Shown here: in pieces, positions 8,327-17,105 of the stretch | Position numbering within the stretch: position 1 is the first letter of the stretch | How the letters are laid out: each line of letters starts with the position of its first letter | Source of the DNA: Gemmatimonadota bacterium | GTDB taxonomy: Bacteria > Gemmatimonadota > Gemmatimonadetes > Longimicrobiales > Gaopeijiaceae | Assembly (NCBI GenBank): GCA_030428885.1 | Contig: JAUIEJ010000011.1 | Span: forward strand, 1 to 64,000 | Reading direction: 5' to 3' | Length of the DNA: 64,000 nucleotides | Program-made: the position numbers and the translations under genes | Notes under the pieces: model-generated | Databases searched by the model: none | Told to the model about the DNA's origin: nothing | The model's input: the letters and a program-made list of their open reading frames with translations, nothing else

Positions 8327-9985
8327 ATGCGACGGCTGTGGACGGTTGGAGCGGTGTGGACCGCCGCTCTTCTTTCGGGGACGGCGGTGGCCGCCCAGAG
8401 CGTGGGCTCCAGCACCGACCGGGCGCGCCTGGTCGAGACCCGGGCGCGCCTGGGGGTGGCCGAGGCGCGCGTGCGGTCCGAACTCGCCCAGGCCAGGGCC
8501 GGACTCGAGGTGCGGGAGGCCCAGTTGGCCAGCCGGGTCCGCACGGCCCGGGCCGGGGTCCGGATGGACGTGGCCCGGGTCCGCTCCCGGCTCCAGGCCA
8601 CGGAAGCGGCCCTGGCGTCCCGAGGCCCGGCGTACCGGGGGTGGGCCACCGGCGTGGGCGTGGCCCGGGGTGTGAGCGTGGCCCGGACGGTCACGGCCCC
8701 CGAGGCCTGGCTGCCCCAGGACCCCGCCGATTCCCTCTACCGGGCGGCCCGGGCGCGGCTGAACGATCGGCGGTACGCCGAGGCGGCCCGGACCTTCGCC
8801 GAGATCCGGACCGACTATCCCCGCTCGGGCTACGTGGGCGACGCCTACTACTTCGAGGCCCTGGCCCGCTCCCGGGTGGGGGCCCAGCAGGAGCTGCGGG
8901 TGGCGCTGGAACTCCTGGCGGCCCAGCGGGAACGCCACCCCCAGGCCGCCACCGTGGCCGACGCCCGCGCCCTGGCGGTGCGCATCGAGAGTCAACTGGC
9001 CCGCCGCGGCGACGCCGACGCGGCCGAGGCCCTCATGGGAGCGGCCCGGGGCGGGGCGTCCCAGGTGGCCTGTGACGACGAGGAACAGGCCCTGCGGGCC
9101 ACGGCGCTGAGCGCCCTGCTCCAGATGGACCCGGACCGGGCCCGCCCCATCCTCCAGGAAGTGCTCCGGACCCGGGACGAATGTGCCGCCGAACTCCGGG
9201 CCCAGGCCGTCTTCATCCTGGCCCAGCACATGGAGGACGACGACGGCACCATCGACCTCCTCCTGGACCTGGCGCACCGCAACCCCGATCCCGATCCCGA
9301 GGTGCGGGAGGCCGCCGTCTTCTGGCTCTCCCAGACCGGGCGGGACGAGGCCGTGGACGCCCTGGTGGAGATCCTGGAATCGGGCACCGCCAGCCGTGAG
9401 GTGGCCGAACACGCCGTCTTCGCCCTGGGCCAGTCGGGCAATCCCCGGGCCTTCCAGGTGTTGAGGGACTACGCCGCCGACTCCTCGGCCGACCCCGACA
9501 TCCGGGGCAACGCCATCTTCTGGCTCGGCCAGGAGGGCGGGGAAGAGGCCGGGCCGTTCCTCCGCTCCCTCTACGACTCCCTCCAGGACCGGGAGCTCAA
9601 GGAGCGGGTGTTCTTCGCCCTGGCCGAGGCCGGCGGGGCGGGGGACCGGGACTGGCTGGTGGCCCGGGCCATGGACGTGAACGAAGACGTGGAGGTGCGG
9701 AAAACCGCCCTCTTCTGGGCCGGTGAGGCCGGGATGTCGCCCGAGGAGGCGCTGCAGATCTATCGCACGGCGCCGGATCGGGAACTCCGGGAGCAGGCCA
9801 TCTTCGTCCTGACCCAGGTGGCCGAAGACGACGAGGCGGCCGACGTCCTCATGGAGATCGCCCGCACCGAAGACGACGCCGAGCTGCGGCAACAGGCCGT
9901 GTTCTGGCTGAGCCAGAGCGACGATCCCCGGGTGGCCGAGTTCCTTCTGGAGATCATCCGGGGCAATGGGGGAGGTGGGGTGTGA
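8327..9985 (+). CDS. Secreted TPR/HEAT-repeat protein
   Basis: I choose ATG 8327, 552 residues, because a signal peptide starts there and ends at VAAQ; the open frame extends to ATG 8267, which overlaps the anti-sigma stop. Residues about 30-110 form an Arg/Ala/Glu-rich coiled helix. Residues about 125-190 resemble a TPR tally ('YRAARARLNDRRYAEAARTFAEI', 'YPRSGYVGDAYYFEAL'). The C-terminal 300 residues hold about eight HEAT-like repeats with a shared core such as AVFWLSQ, AIFWLGQ, VFFALAE and ALFWAGE. It likely acts as a periplasmic binding scaffold. The partner is unknown. Confidence 0.85.
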   Translation: MRRLWTVGAVWTAALLSGTAVAAQSVGSSTDRARLVETRARLGVAEARVRSELAQARAGLEVREAQLASRVRTARAGVRMDVARVRSRLQATEAALASRGPAYRGWATGVGVARGVSVARTVTAPEAWLPQDPADSLYRAARARLNDRRYAEAARTFAEIRTDYPRSGYVGDAYYFEALARSRVGAQQELRVALELLAAQRERHPQAATVADARALAVRIESQLARRGDADAAEALMGAARGGASQVACDDEEQALRATALSALLQMDPDRARPILQEVLRTRDECAAELRAQAVFILAQHMEDDDGTIDLLLDLAHRNPDPDPEVREAAVFWLSQTGRDEAVDALVEILESGTASREVAEHAVFALGQSGNPRAFQVLRDYAADSSADPDIRGNAIFWLGQEGGEEAGPFLRSLYDSLQDRELKERVFFALAEAGGAGDRDWLVARAMDVNEDVEVRKTALFWAGEAGMSPEEALQIYRTAPDRELREQAIFVLTQVAEDDEAADVLMEIARTEDDAELRQQAVFWLSQSDDPRVAEFLLEIIRGNGGGGV

Positions 9986-10776
9986 GGGCCGGGGTTGCCG
10001 GCGTCGCTTCGGCGGCGCTGGCCTGTGCCCTCCTCCTTCCCGGTGCCGGGGCCGCCCAGGACGGCGACGCCCTGGACCGGAGGGTTCGGGACGCCGGAGC
10101 GGACCGGGTGGCGTTCCGCTTCGAGGTCGACCCCGACGTGACCGTCTGTGAGAACGGCTTCCGCAGGGGCGAAGACGGGGACACCTACTGGGGGCGCTGG
10201 AGCGGCGACGGCCCCCGGTGCCCCGGGGGACCCCTGGAGGTCGTGGTGACCCGGGGCGCGCGGGGCGTACGGGACGTGGACTTCGGTCCGGTGGGGCACG
10301 AGGACGCCGACGTGGATCTGGGTGAGGTTTCGCCGTCGGAGGCGTCGGAGTGGCTCCTCTCCCTGGCCTACCGGGGCGCCGACGCCGATGCCGCCGAGGA
10401 GGCCATGGCCGGGGCCGTGGTGGCCCGGGACGTGGACGCGGCCCCGGCGCTGGTGGGGCTGGCCCGGGATCGGGACCTGGACGGCGAGGTGCGGCGCAGC
10501 GCCCTCTTCTGGGTCTCCCAGGAGGCGGCCCGGGGAATCGACACGACCCTGGCCGGGATCGCCGCCGACGAGGCCGAGGACCAGGACGTTCGGGACGCCG
10601 CCGTGTTCGGGCTGTCCCAGCGGCCCGAGTCCGAGGCCGTGCCGGCTCTCATGGACCTGGCCCGGACCGCCCCCCACGTGAAAACCCGCAAGACGGCCCT
10701 CTTCTGGCTGTCCCAGTGCGACGACGACCGCGTGGTGGAGTTCTTCTCGTCCATGATCCTGGGGTCGGGCGGCTGA
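9982..10776 (+). CDS. Secreted HEAT-repeat protein, shorter partner
   Basis: 264 residues; GTG 9982 overlaps the preceding stop by 4 bp. A signal peptide ends at GAGAAQ. Residues about 30-105 are unlike the upstream protein and include two cysteines about 27 residues apart (TVCENGF, PRCPGG). The C-terminal half has HEAT-like repeats with the same hallmark (ALFWVSQ, AVFGLSQ, ALFWLSQ). The shared 'FWLSQ' core shows that the two proteins are paralogous in that part and probably form one periplasmic system under the upstream sigma/anti-sigma pair. Confidence 0.82.
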   Translation: MRAGVAGVASAALACALLLPGAGAAQDGDALDRRVRDAGADRVAFRFEVDPDVTVCENGFRRGEDGDTYWGRWSGDGPRCPGGPLEVVVTRGARGVRDVDFGPVGHEDADVDLGEVSPSEASEWLLSLAYRGADADAAEEAMAGAVVARDVDAAPALVGLARDRDLDGEVRRSALFWVSQEAARGIDTTLAGIAADEAEDQDVRDAAVFGLSQRPESEAVPALMDLARTAPHVKTRKTALFWLSQCDDDRVVEFFSSMILGSGG

Positions 10777-10795
10777 AGCGCGTGGTGGCGGGGGC

Positions 10796-10832
10796 TCGGA
10801 GGGCGGTGTACGTTTCGACGTCTGCCCTCCGA
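10796..10832 (+). terminator. Strong hairpin after the HEAT operon
   Basis: Outer stem TCGGAGGGC/GCCCTCCGA encloses a second small stem ACGT-TTCG-ACGT. No U run follows. It could terminate the sigma-HEAT transcript or structure the leader of the diguanylate cyclase gene that starts 18 nt later. Confidence 0.4.
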
Positions 10833-10849
10833 TCCCCTCGCCCCATCGT

Positions 10850-11764
10850 ATGGACAGCGTCTTTCCCCAACGCATGTCGGTCCTGCTCGTCCAGGCGGAG
10901 CCCGGCGGGGCGGAGGAGCTGCGCGCGAGCCTGGGCGCAGCGGCGGGTATGGAGGGGATCGATCTCCACGTGGAGCAGGCCACCACGCTGGACGGCGCGC
11001 TGGAGCGCCTGACCCGGGGCGGGATGGACGTGATCCTCCTGGACCTCTTCCTCCCCGACTCCGAGGGCCTCACCACTTTCGAGCGGACTTCGGCCTTCGC
11101 CCCCGACGTGCCCATCATCATCGTCACCGACGTGGTGGACGATCAGTTGGCGGTGAGCACGGTCCAGGGCGGCGCCCAGGACTATCTGGTTCGGTCGGAG
11201 ATCCGCCCCGCGGTGCTGGGTCGGGCCATGCTCTACGCCATCGAGCGGCATCGGCTCCTGTCCGCCCTCCGGAGCCTGTCCCTCATCGACGACCTCACGG
11301 GGCTGTACAACCGGCGGGGGTTCACCGAGCTGGGGGAGCAGTACATGAAGCTGGCCTGGCGGTCGGGGAGGGCCATCACCCTGGTCTATCTCGACGTCGA
11401 CCGCTTCAAGAGCATCAACGACACCCTGGGACACCTGGTGGGCGACCGGGCGCTCCGGCGGGTGGCCGACATTCTCAAGGCCACATTCCGCCGCTCCGAC
11501 ATCATCGCCCGCCTCGGCGGCGACGAGTTCGCCGTGCTGGCCCTGGAGACCACCGGCGAGCCCGCCGAGTGGCTCGCCCAGCGGCTCCGGGAGGGCGTGT
11601 CCATGCACAACGCCTCGAGCCGGGAACCCTTCCGCCTGGCCGCATCGGTGGGTGTGGCCCGCTCCATGGGCGAGCAGCGGGTGGATCTGGACGACCTCCT
11701 GGCCCAGGCCGATGCCGCCATGTACCGGGAGAAGCGGTCGAAGCAGAAGGCCGCCTACCTCTGA
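10850..11764 (+). CDS. Response regulator with GGDEF diguanylate cyclase domain
   Basis: 304 residues. The receiver domain (about 10-125) keeps the phospho-acceptor Asp65 (VILLDLFLPD). The usual acidic pair reads QAEP, and the conserved Lys is Arg115 in YLVRSE, so phosphorylation may be altered. The GGDEF domain (about 140-302) has an intact active site GGDEF at 223-227 and an I-site RRSD (214-217) exactly five residues upstream. It should therefore make c-di-GMP from GTP and be product-inhibited. No c-di-GMP effector gene is nearby. It stands alone, with no kinase adjacent. Confidence 0.92.
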   Translation: MDSVFPQRMSVLLVQAEPGGAEELRASLGAAAGMEGIDLHVEQATTLDGALERLTRGGMDVILLDLFLPDSEGLTTFERTSAFAPDVPIIIVTDVVDDQLAVSTVQGGAQDYLVRSEIRPAVLGRAMLYAIERHRLLSALRSLSLIDDLTGLYNRRGFTELGEQYMKLAWRSGRAITLVYLDVDRFKSINDTLGHLVGDRALRRVADILKATFRRSDIIARLGGDEFAVLALETTGEPAEWLAQRLREGVSMHNASSREPFRLAASVGVARSMGEQRVDLDDLLAQADAAMYREKRSKQKAAYL

Positions 11765-11896
11765 CCCGGGCCCCCGCCCGGGGTCGGGATCCGCCCGGGG
11801 CCGGGCGTGTAACGAATTGACACTCCATGCCCGTGGCGTCAGCTTAACAGGCTGTTGCGGGTTTCTGGATTTCTCCACTGAACCACGTGGGCCGGC

Positions 11897-13549
11897 ATGT
11901 TCAAATCGGTGCGGGGACGCCTCATCACGGTCGTGGTCATCGCCTTCGCGGCGATGTGGCAGTTGTATGCCAACTACCGTGACACGGGATCGCCCATCAA
12001 GCTGGGTCTGGACCTCCAGGGCGGGATGCATCTCGTCCTTGAAGTCGACGACTCCCTGGGCACCCTGACCCCCGAGGCACGGGAGGCGGGAATCGATCAG
12101 GCGGAGCAGGTGCTCCGCACGCGCATCGACGAGTTCGGGGTCGAGGAACCCCTCATCCAGAAGTCCGGCTCGGAGCGGATCATCGTCGAGCTGGCGGGGA
12201 TCTCCGACCCGGAGCGCGCCCGGGACATCATCCAGCAGGCCGCCTTCCTCGAGTTCAAGCTCGTGGACGTGTCGGCTCTGAGCGAGCAGGAGCTGGCCCG
12301 GGTCGACCGGGCCCTGGTGACGTCGTTCGGCGTGGACTCCCTGGCCGCTCTGGGCCGGGACGTGGAGGCCCCCACCGGCGACCTGGAGAACATCCTCTTC
12401 GGCGGGGCCGACACCACGGCCGCCGCCGACTCCATGGCCGCCGATTCCACCGCCGCCGGCGACACCGAAGCCGAGCCCGCCGAGGCCGAGGCCCCCAACC
12501 TGAGGCCGTTCTCGTCGCTGCTCCGCATGGGCGACGCCCCGGGCACCTATCTGGTGGCCGAGGAAGACGTGGCCACGGCCCGACTGCTCCTGGCCTCCGA
12601 GTCCGGCCAGTCGTCGCTGCCCCGCAACATCTCCCTCCAGTGGGGCAACGAGGTGGATGCGGCGGCCGGGCGGAACTACCGCCGCCTCTACGTGCTCGTG
12701 GAAGAGGCGTTCATGACCGGGGAATACCTGGAGGACGCCCAGGCGCAGCGGGATCCCCAGTTCAACCAGGCCATCGTGAACTTCCAGTTCAACCGGGCCG
12801 GCGGACGCCTCTTCTCCCGCTTCACCGGGCAGAACGTGGGTGAGTACCTGGCCATCGTCCTGGACGGCGAGGTCATGAGCGCCCCGGTGATCCGGGACCG
12901 CATCGGGGCGTCGGGCCAGATCGAGATGGCCGGCGCTCCCCTGGAGGAAGCCCGGGACCTGGCCCTGGTGCTCCGGGCCGGTGCCCTCACCACCCCGCTG
13001 CGCATCATGGAGGAGCGGACCGTGGGGCCGTCGCTGGGGCAGGACTCCATCGACCAGGGGGAGATCGCCGGGATCGTGGGCATGATCCTGGTGCTGGGCA
13101 TCATGGTGGGCTATTACCGCATGGCCGGCTTCCTCTCCATCGTGGCCCTCACCATCTACCTGATCCTGGTCATGGGCGGCATGGCGGGCATGGGGGCGAC
13201 CCTCACCCTGCCGGGCATCGCGGGCCTGATCCTCTCGGTGGGAATGGCGGTGGACGCCAACGTGCTCATCTTCGAGCGCATACGAGAGGAACTGGCCGCG
13301 GGCAGGGCCACGCGCACGGCGGTGGACGAAGGGTTCGGACACGCCCTGTCGGCCATCGTCGACGCCAACGTCACGACCCTCATCACGGCCCTGATCCTCT
13401 TCCAGTTCGGAACGGGTCCGGTGCGAGGCTTCGCCGTGACGCTCTCCATCGGTATCGTCGCGTCGTTCTTCTCGGCGATTTACGTCACCCGGACCTTCTT
13501 CCTGCTCTACCTGCAGGGTAAGAAGGCGTCCGACCCCATCAGCATCTGA
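11897..13549 (+). CDS. secD: Protein translocase subunit SecD
   Basis: 550 residues. The first membrane helix is followed by the hallmark LGLDLQGGMHLVLEVD (D1 motif). A large periplasmic region contains a low-complexity Ala/Asp/Thr/Glu insert (about residues 170-205). The C-terminal five-helix bundle includes AVDANVLIFERIREE. SecD works with SecF in the SecYEG complex to drive late translocation with the proton gradient. secF follows 5 nt later. TTGACA at 11817-11822 is a good -35 hexamer, but I found no convincing -10 at the right distance. Confidence 0.96.
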   Translation: MFKSVRGRLITVVVIAFAAMWQLYANYRDTGSPIKLGLDLQGGMHLVLEVDDSLGTLTPEAREAGIDQAEQVLRTRIDEFGVEEPLIQKSGSERIIVELAGISDPERARDIIQQAAFLEFKLVDVSALSEQELARVDRALVTSFGVDSLAALGRDVEAPTGDLENILFGGADTTAAADSMAADSTAAGDTEAEPAEAEAPNLRPFSSLLRMGDAPGTYLVAEEDVATARLLLASESGQSSLPRNISLQWGNEVDAAAGRNYRRLYVLVEEAFMTGEYLEDAQAQRDPQFNQAIVNFQFNRAGGRLFSRFTGQNVGEYLAIVLDGEVMSAPVIRDRIGASGQIEMAGAPLEEARDLALVLRAGALTTPLRIMEERTVGPSLGQDSIDQGEIAGIVGMILVLGIMVGYYRMAGFLSIVALTIYLILVMGGMAGMGATLTLPGIAGLILSVGMAVDANVLIFERIREELAAGRATRTAVDEGFGHALSAIVDANVTTLITALILFQFGTGPVRGFAVTLSIGIVASFFSAIYVTRTFFLLYLQGKKASDPISI

Positions 13550-13554
13550 CCGCC

Positions 13555-14517
13555 ATGCGCCTCTTCGCCAACGCGAACTACACGTTCATCGACAAGCGCC
13601 GCACCGCGTACGTCATCTCGGCGATCGCCATCGTGGTGGGGCTGGGGGCCATGATGGCCAACATCGCCCTCATCGGCTCGTGGCAGAACTACGGGGTGGA
13701 CTTCACCGGGGGCTCCCTGGTGCAGGTGCACTTCAACTCCGAGCGGGACGTGGGGGAGGTGCGGGACGCCCTGGGCGGGGTTTCGGGACCCGAAGTGACC
13801 CGCTTCGCCGGCGAGAACGAGTTCGTCATCCGGGCCCCCCTGGACGAGGGCGCGTCGGTGGACGCCGTCCGGACGTCCATCGAGGGGCAGCTCCAGGCCG
13901 CCTTCGGCGCCGGATCGTTCGAGATCTCCCGCACCGAGCTCGTGGGTCCGAAGATCGGGGCCGAACTCCAGCAGAAGGCGCTTTTCGCCATCCTGTTCTC
14001 GTTCGTCCTGACCCTGATCTACCTGGCGATCCGGTTCGAGCTGCGCTTCGGCATGGCCGCGGTCATCGCCACCATGCACGACATTCTCATCACCCTGGGC
14101 TTCCTGGCCCTCTTCCGGGTGGAGATCGCGCTGCCCACCGTGGCCGCCATCCTGACCATCGTGGGGTACTCGCTGAACGACACCATCGTGGTGTTCGACC
14201 GCATTCGCGAGAACATGGGCAAGAAGGGGGCGCGCAAGGTGGATCAGGTCGAACTCATCGACCGCTCCATCAACGAGACGCTGCCCCGGACCGTGCTCAC
14301 GTCGGGCACCACCCTGGCGGTGCTGGTGGCCCTCCTCCTGGTGGGTCCGGCGGTGATCCGGGACTTCTCCACGGTGCTGATCCTCGGGGTCCTCATCGGG
14401 ACGTATTCGTCGATCTTCGTGGCCTCGCCGGCGCTGGTGGAGATCCGCAAGCGCATGGGCGACGGCGGCGACCGGGAACGCGCGCGGAAGCGGCGGGCCC
14501 GGGCCGCCTCGGTCTGA
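13555..14517 (+). CDS. secF: Protein translocase subunit SecF
   Basis: 320 residues, a normal SecF length. The N-terminal helix is followed by GVDFTGGSLVQV, the SecF form of the D1 motif. A periplasmic domain and five further helices follow, with YSLNDTIVVFDRIRENM and a basic C-terminal tail. It forms the SecDF motor with the preceding gene. The next gene, tatD, begins 30 nt downstream, so all three are probably cotranscribed. Confidence 0.96.
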   Translation: MRLFANANYTFIDKRRTAYVISAIAIVVGLGAMMANIALIGSWQNYGVDFTGGSLVQVHFNSERDVGEVRDALGGVSGPEVTRFAGENEFVIRAPLDEGASVDAVRTSIEGQLQAAFGAGSFEISRTELVGPKIGAELQQKALFAILFSFVLTLIYLAIRFELRFGMAAVIATMHDILITLGFLALFRVEIALPTVAAILTIVGYSLNDTIVVFDRIRENMGKKGARKVDQVELIDRSINETLPRTVLTSGTTLAVLVALLLVGPAVIRDFSTVLILGVLIGTYSSIFVASPALVEIRKRMGDGGDRERARKRRARAASV

Positions 14518-14547
14518 CCGGGCCGCCGGTCCGGCTGGGCCGCCGGC

Positions 14548-15327
14548 ATGCTCTTCGACAGCCACTGCCACCTCACGGCCGACGCCTTCGACGACGATCG
14601 TGAGGCGACCCTCACCCGGGCCCGGGAGGCCGGGGTGACGCGCCTGGTGACCATCGCGTCCGACGCCGACGACGCCGAGGCGGCCCTGGAGTGGGCGCGG
14701 CCCCGGGACGGCGTCTGGTCCACGGCGGGGGTCCACCCCCACGAGGCCGCCAAGGCCACCCCCGAGGCCCTGGCCCGGGTTCGGGCTCTCCTGGACGATC
14801 CCGGCGTGGTGGCGGTGGGGGAGTGCGGGTTGGACTTCCACTACGACCACGCCCCCCGGGGCGTGCAGTTCGCCGCCTTCCGGGCCCAGGTGGCCCTGGC
14901 GGCCGAGACGGGCCTTCCCCTGGTGGTCCACTGCCGGGACGCCGACGACGAGATGGGGGCCGAGTTCGACGCCGGCGCGGCGGAGGTGACGGGGGTGCTG
15001 CACTGCTTCACCGGGGGCGACGCCCTGCTGGATCGGGCGCTGGACGCCGGGTGGTACGTGTCGTTCAGCGGCATCGTGACCTTCAAGCGATTCCAGGGGG
15101 CCGAGCAGGTCCGCCGGGTCCCGGCTTCCCGGCTCCTGGTGGAGACCGACGCCCCCTATCTGGCGCCCGTGCCCCTCCGGGGCCGACGCAACGAGCCCGC
15201 CTTCGTGGCCCACACCGCCGAGGTGGTGGCTCGCATGCGCGGACTCGACCTCGGTGAACTGGCGGCCCTCACGGCGGCCAACGCCGCCCGCTTCTACGGG
15301 CTGCCCGACACCGGCACGGGCCCATGA
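14548..15327 (+). CDS. tatD: TatD-family metal-dependent deoxyribonuclease
   Basis: 259 residues, full TatD length. The TIM-barrel metallohydrolase ligands are visible: FDSHCHL (HxH), GECGLDFHYD (Glu), VVHCRD (His), LHCFTG (His) and VETDAPYL (Asp). TatD enzymes are Mg-dependent 3'-5' exonucleases or DNases linked to DNA repair. The gene's stop overlaps the mutL start (ATGA), consistent with a shared transcript with DNA repair genes. Confidence 0.93.
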   Translation: MLFDSHCHLTADAFDDDREATLTRAREAGVTRLVTIASDADDAEAALEWARPRDGVWSTAGVHPHEAAKATPEALARVRALLDDPGVVAVGECGLDFHYDHAPRGVQFAAFRAQVALAAETGLPLVVHCRDADDEMGAEFDAGAAEVTGVLHCFTGGDALLDRALDAGWYVSFSGIVTFKRFQGAEQVRRVPASRLLVETDAPYLAPVPLRGRRNEPAFVAHTAEVVARMRGLDLGELAALTAANAARFYGLPDTGTGP

Positions 15328-17105
15328 CCCGGCGGATCCGGGTGCTCCCCGACGCCGTGGCCAACCAGATCGCCGCAGGCGAGGTGGTGGAGCGCCCGGC
15401 CTCGGTGGTGAAGGAACTTGTGGAAAACGCCCTGGACGCCGGGGCGAGCCGCGTGGACGTGGAGATCGAGGCCGGGGGCAAACGCCGCATCCGGGTGGCC
15501 GACGACGGCCACGGCATGGTGCGGGCCGACGCGATCCTCTGTCTGGACCGCCACGCCACGAGCAAGATCGAGGCGGCCGCCGACCTCCGGGGCATCCGGA
15601 GCTTCGGGTTCCGGGGCGAAGCCCTTCCCAGCATCGCGGCCGTGTCCCGACTCCGCATCGAGACCCGGGGCGACGACGAGGTGGGCACGGCGATCCGGGC
15701 CACCGGGGGCCGGATTCTCGACGTGACCGATCTGGCCCGGCGTCGGGGCACCACGGTGGAGGTCCAGGGCCTCTTCTTCAACGCGCCGGCCCGGAGTCGC
15801 TTCCTGAAGTCGGCGGCCGCCGAGGCCCGGGCCGTGTCGGAGGTGCTCACCTCCCTGGCTCTGGCTCATCCCGAGGCGACCCTCCGCCTCGTCTCCGGCG
15901 ACCGCACCCTCCTGGACCTCCGGGGCACCGACGACATGCGGGAGCGGGTGGCGGCCCTCTGGGGCGACGACGCCGCCGAGACCCTGATCCCCGTCTACCT
16001 GCCCCTGGGGGGCACGGTGGTGAAGGGGCTCGTCCAGCGCCCCGACGCCGCCCGGCCGGGGCTGCGCCGGGCCCACCTCTTCGTGGAGGCCCGTCCCTTT
16101 CGCGAGCCCGCCCTCATCAAGGCCGCGGAACGGGGCTACCGCACCACCATCCCGTCGGGGGCCCGGCCCTGGATGTTCCTCCATCTCGAGGTGCCCCTGG
16201 GCTCGGTGGACGTGAACGTCCATCCCGCCAAGGCCGAGGTGCGGTTCCGGGATCGGGGGGCGGTGGAGGAAGCGGTGGAAGCCGCCGTGCGGGCCGCCCT
16301 GGCCGACGCCGCCAGCGCGGCTCCCGTGGGCCGTTCCGCCCCGGTCCAGGCCCCGGCGGTGCGGGAGCGGGGGCCCGACGCCGCCGGCGCCCACGACGGG
16401 GCCCGGGACCGGCGCCCGTCGCCGCCGCTGGAGGGCCAGATGGCCCTCTTCGTCTCGGGCCCGGCTCCGGGCGACCCGGCCCCGCCCGCCGAAGGTGAGC
16501 CGGCCCCCCACCTCGAGGCGCTCCCCATGGGTCGGCCTCGCCTCACCCAGTTCCACCGCCAGTGGATCGTGGCCGAAGCCCGGGAGGGGCTCCTCATCAT
16601 CGATCAGCACTCGGCCCACGAACGGGTGTTGTTCGAGCGGCTCATGAAGGCCTACGGCGAGGGGGGAGCCGAGGCCCAGCGTCTGCTCTTTCCCCTGACC
16701 CTGCGCCTCACACCCGACGAACTCCACGAGGTGGACCAGGTCCGGGGCCTCCTGGCCCGGGCGGGATTCGAGATCGACCTCTTCGGCGCCGACACCGTCA
16801 TCGTCCACACGGTGCCCGATCCCCATCCGTGGTTCGACGCCGAGCGGTGCATCCGGGAGATGATCGGCGAACTCACCGCCGGCACCAGCGATCTCATGCG
16901 CGCCGCCCGGAACCAGCACGAACGCATCGCCATGACCTTCGCCTGCAAGGGCGCCATCAAGGCGGGACAGACCCTCTCCGACGCCGAGATGCAGGAGCTC
17001 TTCGACGCCCTCTTCGCCACCGAACTTCCGTGGCACGACGTCCACGGGCGGCCCACGGTGGTGCGGCTGTCCAACGCCGAACTGGAGCGCAAGTTCGGGC
17101 GATGA
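15324..17105 (+). CDS. mutL: DNA mismatch repair protein MutL
   Basis: 593 residues. GHKL ATPase motifs are at the N-terminus: ELVENALDAGA, VADDGHGM, ATSKI and RGEALPSI. A Pro/Ala-rich linker covers about 335-390. The C-terminal domain carries a near-complete endonuclease motif DQHSAHERVLFE (consensus DQHA-x2-E-x4-E, Ser for Ala), then ACKGAIKAG. The usual CPHGRP zinc-site motif reads DVHGRP, so its cysteine is missing. This implies methyl-independent, nicking-type mismatch repair. No mutS is in the window. Confidence 0.95.
   Translation: MTRRIRVLPDAVANQIAAGEVVERPASVVKELVENALDAGASRVDVEIEAGGKRRIRVADDGHGMVRADAILCLDRHATSKIEAAADLRGIRSFGFRGEALPSIAAVSRLRIETRGDDEVGTAIRATGGRILDVTDLARRRGTTVEVQGLFFNAPARSRFLKSAAAEARAVSEVLTSLALAHPEATLRLVSGDRTLLDLRGTDDMRERVAALWGDDAAETLIPVYLPLGGTVVKGLVQRPDAARPGLRRAHLFVEARPFREPALIKAAERGYRTTIPSGARPWMFLHLEVPLGSVDVNVHPAKAEVRFRDRGAVEEAVEAAVRAALADAASAAPVGRSAPVQAPAVRERGPDAAGAHDGARDRRPSPPLEGQMALFVSGPAPGDPAPPAEGEPAPHLEALPMGRPRLTQFHRQWIVAEAREGLLIIDQHSAHERVLFERLMKAYGEGGAEAQRLLFPLTLRLTPDELHEVDQVRGLLARAGFEIDLFGADTVIVHTVPDPHPWFDAERCIREMIGELTAGTSDLMRAARNQHERIAMTFACKGAIKAGQTLSDAEMQELFDALFATELPWHDVHGRPTVVRLSNAELERKFGR

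Noticed and set aside
11817-11849. TTGACA upstream of secD as a complete promoter
   Set aside because: The -35 is perfect, but no acceptable -10 lies 15-19 bp downstream; the nearest A/T-rich hexamer is 21 bp away.
10649-13342. 897-residue minus-strand open frame
   Set aside because: Antisense to the diguanylate cyclase and secD genes; no recognisable protein features.
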